DNA of 64,000 bases from Actinomycetes bacterium (GTDB lineage Bacteria > Actinomycetota > Acidimicrobiia > Acidimicrobiales > Ilumatobacteraceae). The notes below the pieces were generated by a model, which worked only from the letters and a program-made list of their open reading frames with translations, was not told where the DNA came from and ran no database searches. Shown here in pieces: positions 29,752-39,966 of the stretch (positions within the stretch are counted from its first letter, which is position 1; every line of letters starts with the position of its first letter). A program made the translations under genes and the position numbers. The stretch is taken from positions 124,001-188,000 of the forward strand of contig JAIOPC010000017.1 of NCBI GenBank assembly GCA_021414085.1, written 5' to 3'.

Positions 29752-31107
29752 ATGCATGCGCAGTTCGCTCCCCGGTTCACGCGCGCTCAGCAGCTGTTGA
29801 TCGCCATACTTGTTCTGCTGTTCGTGGGCAGCGCTGGCTTCATCACGTGGCGGGTGGTCTCGAGGGACGACTCCACATCGTCGGGTTCCGTCGAACTCGC
29901 GCAGCACGTCGTTTCGCTGACCGAGACATCGCTCACCATCGCGTCTGCTGACGGCACGCCGACCGCGACCGCCGCCCTCCCCACCGGCTTCGATGCGATG
30001 GTGGTCGCGGATCAGGGGCGCTGGCTGCTGGAGGACAATCGCGACACCGCGGTGAACTACTTCGACCTCGCCGCGACGCAACCCGAACTACGAACCGTCG
30101 AGTTGCCGTTTCCTGGGTTCGCGATTCATAGCCGAACCGTTCGCGTTGGCAATGATGTCGTGCTGCTCTACTCGCCAGACGGGTTGCTCGGCCTTGCCGT
30201 CGTCAACCTGGTGGACGGCACCGCCTACCCGATTGCATCCGCACGCGAGAAGTACTACGAGGCCGGATCGGTGCGCGACTTCTTGCTGTTCAAGCAGGTC
30301 GATGGTCTCAACACCGTCATCGTTCCGGTCGCCGACCCGACCGCCTTCTGGATCATGAAGGGAGCGGTCGTCGACATTCGTGGCACGACGACGCTCATCG
30401 CGACGGTCGACGGGCTCGCGAACTACGTCACCGTGTACGACGGGCTGAAGGTTGTGGGATTGCGTGTGCAGGTCGAGAACCCAATCATGGGCGGCATGCT
30501 CACCGACACGGGTGCGGTTGTGCTCGAAAAGACCGGCGGCATCACGGTGGTCGACAATCTGACCGGCAAGGTGAAACGCGCGGGTGTGTCAGAGTTTGGC
30601 GCCCAAGGGGCGATACCTGTCGCCGACAATCGCTTGTACGGCTGGGGCGGTGAGGGTTCGTCGATACTCGACGAGGCTGGTCTTCCGCTTGCGCAGGCCA
30701 CCTACGCCTTGGGCACCACCGCCGCGGGCGAGCAGCGGCCGTTGGTTGCAACCGACGGGGGGCTGGGCTGCTTGGTGCTGCAACCTGGCCCGCAGCGTGT
30801 GGCCGCTGGTGCCGGTGGACTGTTGGTATCTGTCGTTGACGGAACGGAACTTCTGCAACTCGCCGCATCGCCGAGCTGGGTTTCGTCGGATGGATGCACG
30901 CTGGTGGGTCTCGATGCAAGCGTCGTCGTCGACGGTCGGGTCGTGGATGTGGGCCTTGATCAGGTGTTCTTCGTGTCGCCTGATCGGCGCAGTGTGCTTG
31001 GTCGCACGGCCAGCGGCGACGGTACGGCGCAGTTTGTACTGCTCGACTTGGCGACCAACCAGACCACCGAGCTGCAGTCAGGTTTCCACCTGTTCGCGAT
31101 GTTCTGA
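29752..31107 (+). CDS. membrane-anchored/secreted hypothetical protein
   Basis: N-terminal TM (QQLLIAILVLLFVGSAGFITW) and long extracytoplasmic region. Confidence 0.6.
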   Translation: MHAQFAPRFTRAQQLLIAILVLLFVGSAGFITWRVVSRDDSTSSGSVELAQHVVSLTETSLTIASADGTPTATAALPTGFDAMVVADQGRWLLEDNRDTAVNYFDLAATQPELRTVELPFPGFAIHSRTVRVGNDVVLLYSPDGLLGLAVVNLVDGTAYPIASAREKYYEAGSVRDFLLFKQVDGLNTVIVPVADPTAFWIMKGAVVDIRGTTTLIATVDGLANYVTVYDGLKVVGLRVQVENPIMGGMLTDTGAVVLEKTGGITVVDNLTGKVKRAGVSEFGAQGAIPVADNRLYGWGGEGSSILDEAGLPLAQATYALGTTAAGEQRPLVATDGGLGCLVLQPGPQRVAAGAGGLLVSVVDGTELLQLAASPSWVSSDGCTLVGLDASVVVDGRVVDVGLDQVFFVSPDRRSVLGRTASGDGTAQFVLLDLATNQTTELQSGFHLFAMF

Positions 31108-31173
31108 GCCGTTCGCGACAACGGTCGGTCGCTAGGGCTCGCTTTCCGTCGCCGCCTTTGACAAAATGTAAAG

Positions 31174-33747
31174 GTGACGGTCGACTTCATCCTCAACGGA
31201 ACTCCGGTCACCGTTCGCGCCGATCATCCGCACCTGCTGTCTGCGCTGCGCGAAGAACTCGATGTGACCTCACCGAAGGATGGTTGCTCGCCGCAGGGCC
31301 AGTGCGGCTGCTGCACAGTGATGATCGATGGCAAGGTGCAGATCTCGTGCACGTACGCGGTCGACAAGGTTGCCGGTCGCTCGGTGACGACCCTGGAAGG
31401 TGTCGCTGAGGTCGAACGCACCAAGTTCTCCGACGCCTTCGCTGCGTGCGGTGGTTTGCAGTGCGGCTTCTGTATCCCCGGCATCGTGATGCGTGCGATG
31501 GCGCAGGTGGACAAGAAGGGTGCCGGCTTAGAGCGAGCCGACATGGCGCGCCACCTCGGCGCCCACCTGTGTCGCTGCACCGGCTACGTGAAGGTGCTCG
31601 ATGCGATTGACGCGGTTGCAAAGGGCAAGACGTTCGATGTGTCGTTGCCTGGTGTCATTGGCACAAGCGGCACCAAGTATGAAGCCGCCGAACTCGCGCT
31701 CGGCGACCGCGGCTACGTCGACGACATTCGCCTGCCCGGCATGCTGCATGCCGCGCTGCACCTGACAGAGCATGTGCGTGCCGACATCGTGCGTATCGAC
31801 ACCTCGGCAGCAAAGTCGGCGCCGGGTGTGATTGCCGTCTACACCGCGGCCGATATCCCGGGCGCGCAGTACGTCGGCATCATCTACAAAGACTGGCCGA
31901 TCTTCATTGGCGAAGGTCAGCGCACCTCGTACGCGGGCGACGTGCTGGCGATCGTTGTCGCCGACACCAAGCAGCAGGCGCGTGACGCTGCCAAGCTCGT
32001 GCACGTCGAGTACGCCGTGCAGCGGCCGATCACTGATCCTGTCGCCGCGATCACCGATTCTGAGATCGCTGTGTTTGGCACGAAGGACAACATCTTGTCG
32101 ACGAGCGCGTATCAGCGCGGCGACGTCGACGCTGCGTTGACCGCCAGCCACCACACCGTGCACGAGGTGTTCAACACGCAGCGCATCGAGCACGCATTTC
32201 TCGAACCGGAGAGCACGCTTGCGGTACCGAGCGACGATGGCCGCTTGCACGTGTACTCGGGTGGCCAGGGTGTGTGGGACGACCGCGATCAGATCGCGGC
32301 AATCCTCGACGTGCCCATCGACCAGGTGACCGTCGAGTTGGTCTCCAACGGTGGCGCCTTCGGCGGCAAAGAAGACATGAGCAACCAGGGCCAGACCGCG
32401 CTTGCCGCGTGGCTTTTGCAACGCCCCGTGAAGTGCACGCTGTCGCGCGAGGAAAGCCTGCTGATCCACGCCAAGCGCCATCCGATTCGGTTGGAGTATT
32501 GGGCAGGCTGCGACGCCGATGGCGTGCTGACCGCCTTGCGGGTTCGCGGCATCGGCGACTCGGGCTCGTACGCGAGTGTGGGCATGAAGGTGCTCGAGCG
32601 CGCGGCGGGCCACGCAGGGGGGCCGTATCGCATCCCGAACATCGATGTCGAGTGCATCGCCGTGCGCACCAACAACCCGGTGTGCGGTGCGTTCCGCGGG
32701 TTCGGTGCTAACCAAGCGCAGTTCGCAATGGAGGGCGTGATCGATCGGCTGGCGCACATGGTCGGGATCAGCGGATGGGAGATGCGCAAGCGCAACGTCA
32801 TCCACCCCGGCGACGTGTGGGGGCCGGGGCAGATCATGGACGATGGTTGCGCCGGTGCCGAGGAGTGTCTCGACCGCGCCAAGCCGCACATCGACGCAGC
32901 GCTCGCGGCGGGCAAGGCAGTGGGCCTGGGCTTGGGCTTGAAGAATTCAGGTCTCGGCAACGGCTTGCGTGAGGTGTGCGCCGCCGTCATTCGTTTCCGC
33001 AGCGCCGACAACAAAGTCGAAGTTCGTCACGGCTTTACCGAGATGGGCCAAGGCGTGCACACCGTCGCGTTACAGACAGCCGTTACTGAGTTGGGCATCG
33101 ACCCTGCGCGCATCGAAGTGATCGTTGACACGACCCGGCAGTTGGGTTTCGGACAGACGACGGGCAGCCGCGGCACGTTGATGGCGGCGGCCAGTGTGCA
33201 GAAGGCGTGCGCGGTTGCGCTCGCGGCTGGATGCGCGCTCGATGTCGATCACTACGCCGAGCACGTCGTCGACTGGACGCAGAAGCTCGGCGATCCGAAC
33301 GTCCCCAACCCAACGATTCACGCGGCCTTCGGATACGCCGCCCAACTCGTCATCGCGGACAAGGAGTCCGGAACGATCGAGCGAGTGGTCGCAATTCACG
33401 ACGTTGGCAAGGCCGTCAACCCGCTGTTGTGTGAAGGTCAGATCGAGGGCTCGGTGCACATGGGCCTCGGCTACGCGCTGACAGAGAACTTCCCGAGTGA
33501 CGAGCGTGGCTTTCCGACCAATATGACATTGCGCAGCCTGGGCATTCTGCGGCCCAAGGACGTGCCACCGATCGACGTCGAACTGGTGGAAGTGCCCCAA
33601 CCCAAAGCCGCCTACGGCATCAAGGGTGTTGGCGAAATCGGATTGGTGCCGACTGCAGGCGCAGTCGCCGCCGCCTTGTTCATGGTGGATGGGCAGTGGC
33701 GTAACACGCTGCCGATGAAGCCCAAGGCCACCGACGCGGACGACTGA
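31174..33747 (+). CDS. fused [2Fe-2S]/molybdopterin xanthine dehydrogenase-family hydroxylase (selenium-dependent XDH-like architecture)
   Basis: GCSPQGQCGCCTVMIDGK, LQCGFCIPGIVM, HLCRCTGYVKV, then NGGAFGGKEDMSNQ and AFRGFGANQAQFAME; no FAD domain. Confidence 0.85.
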   Translation: MTVDFILNGTPVTVRADHPHLLSALREELDVTSPKDGCSPQGQCGCCTVMIDGKVQISCTYAVDKVAGRSVTTLEGVAEVERTKFSDAFAACGGLQCGFCIPGIVMRAMAQVDKKGAGLERADMARHLGAHLCRCTGYVKVLDAIDAVAKGKTFDVSLPGVIGTSGTKYEAAELALGDRGYVDDIRLPGMLHAALHLTEHVRADIVRIDTSAAKSAPGVIAVYTAADIPGAQYVGIIYKDWPIFIGEGQRTSYAGDVLAIVVADTKQQARDAAKLVHVEYAVQRPITDPVAAITDSEIAVFGTKDNILSTSAYQRGDVDAALTASHHTVHEVFNTQRIEHAFLEPESTLAVPSDDGRLHVYSGGQGVWDDRDQIAAILDVPIDQVTVELVSNGGAFGGKEDMSNQGQTALAAWLLQRPVKCTLSREESLLIHAKRHPIRLEYWAGCDADGVLTALRVRGIGDSGSYASVGMKVLERAAGHAGGPYRIPNIDVECIAVRTNNPVCGAFRGFGANQAQFAMEGVIDRLAHMVGISGWEMRKRNVIHPGDVWGPGQIMDDGCAGAEECLDRAKPHIDAALAAGKAVGLGLGLKNSGLGNGLREVCAAVIRFRSADNKVEVRHGFTEMGQGVHTVALQTAVTELGIDPARIEVIVDTTRQLGFGQTTGSRGTLMAAASVQKACAVALAAGCALDVDHYAEHVVDWTQKLGDPNVPNPTIHAAFGYAAQLVIADKESGTIERVVAIHDVGKAVNPLLCEGQIEGSVHMGLGYALTENFPSDERGFPTNMTLRSLGILRPKDVPPIDVELVEVPQPKAAYGIKGVGEIGLVPTAGAVAAALFMVDGQWRNTLPMKPKATDADD

Positions 33748-33755
33748 GCCAGCCG

Positions 33756-34778
33756 ATGAGCGCCGTCACGCCGGGCATGGTGTGCAGTCACCATCATCTG
33801 TATTCGGCGTTGGCGCGTGGCATGCCGTCGCCCCCACGCCAGCCGACGAAGTTCATCGAAATCCTGGAGCAGATCTGGTGGCGACTTGATGTCGCCCTCG
33901 ACGCGGAGATGATCCGCTGGTCGGCGATGCTTGGCGCAGTCGAGGCGCTGCAGAGCGGCACAACCGCGATTGTCGATCACCACGAATCACCATCGTGTAT
34001 CGAGGGCAGTCTGTCGATCATTGCCGACGCATGTTCCGAAGTCGGTGTGCGCACCAACCTGGCGTATGGCGTGACCGATCGTCATGGTGCCGATGGCGCT
34101 CGTCGAGGGTTGGCCGAGAACGAACGGTTCCTGCGCGGCGGGGGCCGGGGGATGGTCGGAGTGCACGCCGCATTTACGTGTAGCGATGAGACCTTGGCCG
34201 GCGCCGCTTCACTGGCACGCGAGCTCGGCGTTGGCGTGCACATCCACGTCGCCGAAGGACCCGACGATGCAACCGCGGGGGAGCGACTGCAAGCCCTCGC
34301 TCGCGACGATTGGCACCTGGTGCACTGCGTGTATCTCGACCGCGACCTACCGGGGACGATCGCGCACAACCCACGCAGCAACATGAACAACTCGGTGGGC
34401 TATGCGCGCCCCGCGGCGCGGCCAAACAAGATCGTGCTCGGCACGGATGGCATCGGCGCCGACATGCTGGAAGAAGCACGCCTCGCCTACGTGCGTCTGC
34501 GCGAAGACGACGTGCTGGCGACCCCCGACACCGTGTGGCAGTGGCTCGATAACGGGTACGCGTTGTTCCCCGAAGCCCGTGCCGATCGCGTGACCTGGAA
34601 CTATCCCCAGGCTGACAGTGCATGGCACGTCGCATTCACGCCGGGCGTACGGGCCGTACACGTGGAGAGCGACGCAGGCGAGGTGCTGTTACGCCATGGC
34701 CTGCCAACGCGCGTCGACATCAACGAGGTGCGCGCGAAGGCGGCCGAGCAAGCGACTCGTCTCTTCGGAAAGCTCTAA
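33756..34778 (+). CDS. ssnA: SsnA-like amidohydrolase (aminohydrolase), short N-terminus
   Basis: [20 protein letters not shown]...[30 protein letters not shown]. Confidence 0.8.
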   Translation: MSAVTPGMVCSHHHLYSALARGMPSPPRQPTKFIEILEQIWWRLDVALDAEMIRWSAMLGAVEALQSGTTAIVDHHESPSCIEGSLSIIADACSEVGVRTNLAYGVTDRHGADGARRGLAENERFLRGGGRGMVGVHAAFTCSDETLAGAASLARELGVGVHIHVAEGPDDATAGERLQALARDDWHLVHCVYLDRDLPGTIAHNPRSNMNNSVGYARPAARPNKIVLGTDGIGADMLEEARLAYVRLREDDVLATPDTVWQWLDNGYALFPEARADRVTWNYPQADSAWHVAFTPGVRAVHVESDAGEVLLRHGLPTRVDINEVRAKAAEQATRLFGKL

Positions 34779-34788
34779 CGTGCCGGGT

Positions 34789-35799
34789 ATGACGGAAGCC
34801 CTCACGACACCAATGGCGGTCTATCTGCAGGATGCGCATCCGATTCGCGAAGGCATGGCGATTGCGCAATACGCCGAGGCCAAGGGCTTCCACGCGGTCT
34901 GGCAGGCGGAGAGCCGCCTTGTGCGCGAGGCGACCGTGCCGATGGCAGCCTTCGCCAGCGTCACTGAGCGCATCAAGGTTGGTTCCGGTGTTGTCGACTG
35001 TTGGAGCCGCAACCCTGCCCGGCTGGCGGCGACCTTCAGCACGCTTGACGATCTTGCGCCGGGGCGCGTGATCCTGGGCATCGGTGCGTGGTGGGACCCG
35101 CTCGCGAAGAAGGTCGGCATCGATCGCGTACGTCCCCTGACAGTGATGCGCGAGATCGTCACCGTTGTGCGCGCGTTGTTGCACAACGAGACGGTGACCT
35201 TCGATGGCCAGTACGTGCACCTCGACGGCATCGAGTTGGACTACGTCTACCAGGAGCGGCGAGCGAAGGACGTGCCGATCTACATCGGGGCGACCGGTAT
35301 GCAGATGATGGAACTCACTGGCGAGATTGCTGATGGTGTGGTGCTCAACTATTTGGTCTCACCCGACTACAACCAGCGGGCGATCGAAGCGCTCGAGCGC
35401 GGTGCAACCAAGGCCGGTCGCAAGCTGGCCGACATCGATCGCCCGCAGTTAGTGGTGTGCAGTGTCCACGAAGACCATCAGACAGCGCTCGACATGGCGC
35501 GCATGATGGTGACGCAATACCTCGGCCAGCAACCGCACATCATGAAGGCTTCAGGCGTGCCGCAGAGCCTGCTCGACAAGGTGGGCGAGGTGCTCACCTG
35601 GCCAGCGACTCACGAACAGGTGGAAGCGGCCAGCAAATTGGTGCCCGACGAGATCGTCAACATGCTGACGGCCAGCGGCACACCAGCCGAGGCGCGGGCA
35701 AAGGTGCAGGAATACATCGATCACGGCTGCACTTGCCCAATCCTGTACCCGCTCGGCGATGTGCACGCCATGATCGACGCGTTCAGCGCACCGCTGTAG
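34789..35799 (+). CDS. LLM-class (probably F420-dependent) oxidoreductase
   Basis: [47 protein letters not shown]. Confidence 0.88.
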   Translation: MTEALTTPMAVYLQDAHPIREGMAIAQYAEAKGFHAVWQAESRLVREATVPMAAFASVTERIKVGSGVVDCWSRNPARLAATFSTLDDLAPGRVILGIGAWWDPLAKKVGIDRVRPLTVMREIVTVVRALLHNETVTFDGQYVHLDGIELDYVYQERRAKDVPIYIGATGMQMMELTGEIADGVVLNYLVSPDYNQRAIEALERGATKAGRKLADIDRPQLVVCSVHEDHQTALDMARMMVTQYLGQQPHIMKASGVPQSLLDKVGEVLTWPATHEQVEAASKLVPDEIVNMLTASGTPAEARAKVQEYIDHGCTCPILYPLGDVHAMIDAFSAPL

Positions 35800-36699
35800 T
35801 CACAACCAGTCGCGCCGCCGGAACACGCGGTACAGCGCAAAGCTGAGCATGGCCATTGTTCCCAGCGCGAACGGGTAGCCGAAGTACCACTTGAGCTCGG
35901 GCATATGAACGAAGTTCATGCCGTAAATGCCGGCGATTAGCGTCGCTCCGAAGACGATTGAGCCGTAGGCCGTGAGCTGCTTCATCACCATGTTCATCTG
36001 ATTGCTCATTACCGCTAGATGCGCATCAACCGCGTTGCCGACGAGTTCGCGCAGTTCGTCGACGATGTCGACTGCGCGCAGCAGTTTGTCGAACGTGTCG
36101 CGCAGAACGATCAGTGCGTCGCCGTCGACCCATGCCACTTCGCGGCGCAGCAATGCCGAAAGCACTTCTCGCAGCGGAACAACCGCTCGGCGCAACTCCA
36201 GCAGCTTGCGTCGCACGCCGAATAGCTCCGCCTGCACCTTCTGCTCTGCGCGCGTGTTCTCGACGTCGTCGTTGAAGATCCGTTCCTCGATCTCCTCTAG
36301 CTGGTTCTCCAACACGTCAGTGCTGTCGAAGTACCCGTCGACGAGCTCCTCCAGCACTGTCGCCAGAATCATTCCAGGGTCGGCGGCCTTGCCTAAACGC
36401 TGGACGCGTGCGAGCGCGACCGCAGGATCCCACTCCCGGCCTTCCCCGTCGTGTCGACGGACGGAGATGAACCAGTTGTCGCCGACGTACATGTCGATCT
36501 CGGCAAGTGTCCCGCTGAAAGCGACGATGTACGCATGATCGGCGAGGCGCTGCATCGTCGGCCGAGCCGCTCGCCGCCTGGCCTCGTCGAAAGTGCGATC
36601 ACCCAGCCCATGGTCGCGGTCCAGCGCTTCCAGTTCGTCGTCAGTTGCATCGACAACGTCGATCCACTTGGTGCCGTCGAACTGATGGTTGGTGATCAT
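35800..36699 (-). CDS. corA: CorA family divalent cation transporter
   Basis: C-terminal IYGMNFVHMPE between two TM segments. Confidence 0.9.
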   Translation of the reverse strand: MITNHQFDGTKWIDVVDATDDELEALDRDHGLGDRTFDEARRRAARPTMQRLADHAYIVAFSGTLAEIDMYVGDNWFISVRRHDGEGREWDPAVALARVQRLGKAADPGMILATVLEELVDGYFDSTDVLENQLEEIEERIFNDDVENTRAEQKVQAELFGVRRKLLELRRAVVPLREVLSALLRREVAWVDGDALIVLRDTFDKLLRAVDIVDELRELVGNAVDAHLAVMSNQMNMVMKQLTAYGSIVFGATLIAGIYGMNFVHMPELKWYFGYPFALGTMAMLSFALYRVFRRRDWL

Positions 36700-36739
36700 C
36701 GAGTTCGATGGTAACGACCCGCACAGCTACGCTGGCCGT

Positions 36740-37195
36740 ATGGGTCAACAAGTCGCTGTCGTTGAACGTCCGAGCACGAAGCCTGGCGTCATCCGGTTCG
36801 AAGCAAATCGCACTCTCACCGGCATGGGCCATGAGGTGTTCCGCACACTCAACGATGCAATCGGGCCCCGCCCGGCGGCCGTGCTCGCACGCACGTTGCT
36901 GTCGTCGGGCAAGGTCACTGCGGTGCACATGTACAGCAACATGATCACCGTCGACCTCGCCAAGCCATCCGACTCCGCGGGCCTCAGCGATCTCGTGCGC
37001 GACATGTACCAGTACTGGAAGCCGGGCATGGAGATGCCGGTGTTCGAAGAGGCCGCCGCCGATCCCGATGCGGCTCCTGCCGCCGCAGCCCCTGCCGGTG
37101 CCAGCGGCCCTGAGGCCGCGTATCTGTCGCTGGTGCCCGCCACCTTGGTCGAGCGCAGCCGGGCTGCAATGGCTAAATGGAAGGCCGAGCACTAG
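36740..37195 (+). CDS. NifU/Nfu N-terminal-domain-like protein
   Basis: PGVIRFEANRTL...VTAVHMYSNMITVDL pattern. Confidence 0.55.
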   Translation: MGQQVAVVERPSTKPGVIRFEANRTLTGMGHEVFRTLNDAIGPRPAAVLARTLLSSGKVTAVHMYSNMITVDLAKPSDSAGLSDLVRDMYQYWKPGMEMPVFEEAAADPDAAPAAAAPAGASGPEAAYLSLVPATLVERSRAAMAKWKAEH

Positions 37196-37228
37196 CAAGT
37201 CCGTGTTTCCAGCCTCGCCTTGACGAGG

Positions 37229-37242
37229 CGTACGTATGTTCG
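37229..37242. promoter_or_regulatory. LexA-like box CGTACGTATGTTCG upstream of imuA'
   Basis: one mismatch to CGAAC-N4-GTTCG, 15 bp before ATG. Confidence 0.55.
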
Positions 37243-37256
37243 ATTACAGTGTGTGA

Positions 37257-37961
37257 ATGGTCGTCGCTGCCAGTCTCGTCGAACTCGCCGAGCGTGGAGT
37301 GTTGTCTGGTGTTGTTGCACGCGAAAGAACGTTGTCGGTGTTGCCAGCGTTCGAATCGTTGCTACCAAATGCCGCACTTCAACGTGGCAGCGTCGTCGCT
37401 TGTGAGGGTTCGGCAGCGTCGTCGCTTGCTCTGGGGCTAGCTGCCGGACCATCGCAAGCAGGTGCGTGGGTCGCGGTCGCCGGGGTTCCCGACATTGGTT
37501 TGGCGGCTGCTGTCGAGTTAGGCGTGGTGCCTGCGCGGCTGGTGATGGTGACGGAACCGACCGCTGGGTTCAACGACGCGACGTGGGCCGATGTGCTGGC
37601 CGCGATGATCGACGGCTTCGATGTGTTGCTGCTCGGGCCCGGAACCTTGCGGGTACGAACAAACACGGCCCGTCGATTGGTGGCGCGTGCGCAAGCGCGC
37701 GGTGCCGTCATCGTCACCGTCGGCGCCAACGCATCGTTCGCTGGCGACTTGCGTTTCGAAGTGACACAGGCGAGTTGGCAAGGACTTGGTGATGGGCATG
37801 GCGTGGCTCATGATCGGCGGGCGCGTGTGCAGCTCACTGGTCGGCGTGTGCCACGCCCGCGGCACACCGAGCTGTGGCTACCAACGACGAATGGTGCAGT
37901 GGCGGCAACTCAACCGGCGGCGGAATCAGCGTCGGTGGTGGCCCTATGTCCGACCGGGTAG
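37257..37961 (+). CDS. ImuA'-like RecA-fold protein
   Basis: position overlapping ImuB; GSVVACEGSAASSLALGLAAGPS P-loop-like segment. Confidence 0.65.
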   Translation: MVVAASLVELAERGVLSGVVARERTLSVLPAFESLLPNAALQRGSVVACEGSAASSLALGLAAGPSQAGAWVAVAGVPDIGLAAAVELGVVPARLVMVTEPTAGFNDATWADVLAAMIDGFDVLLLGPGTLRVRTNTARRLVARAQARGAVIVTVGANASFAGDLRFEVTQASWQGLGDGHGVAHDRRARVQLTGRRVPRPRHTELWLPTTNGAVAATQPAAESASVVALCPTG

Positions 37962-39538
37962 TTCCACGCGTCGCAGTGCTGTGGTGCCCGCATTGGTCGG
38001 TGGTGGTTGCCGGGGCCGCACCTAACGAACCGGTGATGGTGCTGCACGCCAATCGAGTGGTCGCTCATTCGATCGCCGCTGGGGCAGATGGTGTTGCTGT
38101 CGGCCAGCGTCGGCGCGAAGCACAGGCGCGTTGCCCGCTCGTGCGCATCGTGCAGCACGACGCGGCGAGCGATGCTCGTGCCTTCGAAGCCGTAGTCCAG
38201 GCAGTCGCAGCGATTGTGCCGCGTGTCGAAGTCACCGAACCGGGCACTCTCACCTTCTTGGCGCGCGGTCCGTCGCGCTACTTCGGCGGCGATGCCGCGA
38301 TGGCGGCAACCGTCACGCGCATCGCCAACGAAGCGGCCGGTCTCGAAGCAGCTGGTGGCTCGTTCGGGTTGGGCATCGCCGATGGTCGTTTCGCCGCGGG
38401 CGTTGCTGCTCGACGTTCGGCGCGCATGAGTGAGCCCGTGGTGATTGCTGCTGGGCACAAAGCGGTGGCCGATTTCCTCGCGCCGCTGCCGGTGCGCTTG
38501 CTCACTGTTGTCGCCGGAGTTCCAGCTGAGTTTGTGCAACTGCTCGGTCGGCTGGGTGTGCATCACCTCGGATCGCTCGCCGCACTTCCGGAACTGGATG
38601 TGGCAGCGCGGTTTGGGCCGCTTGGCACGTTCGCTTATCGCATCGCCAGCGGCGGCGACGATCGTCTTCCTGGCACGCACGATCCGCCCGTTGGCTTGGC
38701 GGTGCAGCGCATCTTCGAACAACCGGTGCATCACTCCGATGTGCTCGTGTTCGTTGCACGTCAACTGGCGCAGGAACTGGTCGATCAATTGGCTGCCGAC
38801 GGACGAGTGTGTACTCGCTTGCTGGTCGCTGCCGAAACCGAACATGGCGAGAAGAGCGAGCGCGCGTGGTACCGCAGCAATGGGCTGAGCGCGGCGGCGA
38901 TGGTCGAGCGAGTGCGTTGGCAACTGGAAGCTTGGGCGCAGCACGAAACGCTGACGGCTGGCGTCACGCTGCTGCGTCTCGATCCGGTGGAGGTGCGCAG
39001 CGACGATGGCGTGCAATTGGGTTTGTGGGGCGGGCGCACTCAAGCCGACGACTGGGCGGTGCGCGCAGTGGCGCGAATGGTGGCCATCGTTGGCGAGCAG
39101 CAGGTGCTCGTTCCCGCGGTGCAAGGCGGCCGGCACCCGCGCGAAGCGTTCACGTGGGTATCAGCAGTCACCACCGACCTGCTGGAACCCGATGAACGAC
39201 TGGCACCAAAGAGCGCGCCATGGCCGGGGCGGTTGCCGTCGCCCTCGCCGGCCATCGTGCATGCCAGCCCGCAAGCGATCACTGTCACCGACGCGGCTGG
39301 TTGCGCAGTGCGTGTTACGGGCAGGGGATTCGTCAGCGCACCACCGGCCGCCCTCGGGCTGGCGATGCACAGCGAAGCCGTGCAGGCATGGGCGGGTCCG
39401 TGGCCGGTTGAGGAGCGATGGTGGGACATCACACGTTCGCGTCGTATGGCGCGCTTCCAGGTGCTCACCCATTCTGGAAGGCTGCTATTGCTGGTGGTGG
39501 AACGCGGCCAGTGGTGGCTCACCGCTGAGTACGCCTGA
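37946..39538 (+). CDS. imuB: ImuB-like Y-family DNA polymerase homologue
   Basis: RVAVLWCPHWSVVVAG...VAVGQRRREAQARCP, LLGRLGVHHLGSLAALP. Confidence 0.88.
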   Translation: MSDRVVPRVAVLWCPHWSVVVAGAAPNEPVMVLHANRVVAHSIAAGADGVAVGQRRREAQARCPLVRIVQHDAASDARAFEAVVQAVAAIVPRVEVTEPGTLTFLARGPSRYFGGDAAMAATVTRIANEAAGLEAAGGSFGLGIADGRFAAGVAARRSARMSEPVVIAAGHKAVADFLAPLPVRLLTVVAGVPAEFVQLLGRLGVHHLGSLAALPELDVAARFGPLGTFAYRIASGGDDRLPGTHDPPVGLAVQRIFEQPVHHSDVLVFVARQLAQELVDQLAADGRVCTRLLVAAETEHGEKSERAWYRSNGLSAAAMVERVRWQLEAWAQHETLTAGVTLLRLDPVEVRSDDGVQLGLWGGRTQADDWAVRAVARMVAIVGEQQVLVPAVQGGRHPREAFTWVSAVTTDLLEPDERLAPKSAPWPGRLPSPSPAIVHASPQAITVTDAAGCAVRVTGRGFVSAPPAALGLAMHSEAVQAWAGPWPVEERWWDITRSRRMARFQVLTHSGRLLLLVVERGQWWLTAEYA

Positions 39539-39564
39539 AGCAGTTACTCAATGAGGAGAACGAC

Positions 39565-39966
39565 ATGACCAAGCCCGACCGGAAGCTGCAACATCACCCA
39601 GTGGTCGTTGCTCACCGACGTGGTACTGGCGCGCAGTCACGAATCGCCGATGCGATCACGGCCTTTGCGGGCTCGATGCCGTTTGTCTACATCCACGCTG
39701 TTGTGTTCGCGCTCTGGATGATCGTGGTGGAAAAGGATCCGTGGCCGAAGCTCACGCTGGTGGTCTCGCTGGAAGCCATCTTTCTGTCGGCCTTCGTGAT
39801 GATTGGCCAGAACCGCCAATCTGCATTTCAGCAGGCGAAGGCCGATCACGACTTCTTAGAGCAAGAGCTGGAGCTGAAGACCAACACTGAACTCACGCGA
39901 GCGATTCACGCACTCGCTACCGAGATCCACGGTCGGGTCGTCACCGCACCGCCGACGAAAAGTTAG
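39565..39966 (+). CDS. DUF1003 membrane protein
   Basis: ADAITAFAGSMPFVYIHAVVFALWM, EAIFLSAFVMIGQNRQ. Confidence 0.9.
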   Translation: MTKPDRKLQHHPVVVAHRRGTGAQSRIADAITAFAGSMPFVYIHAVVFALWMIVVEKDPWPKLTLVVSLEAIFLSAFVMIGQNRQSAFQQAKADHDFLEQELELKTNTELTRAIHALATEIHGRVVTAPPTKS

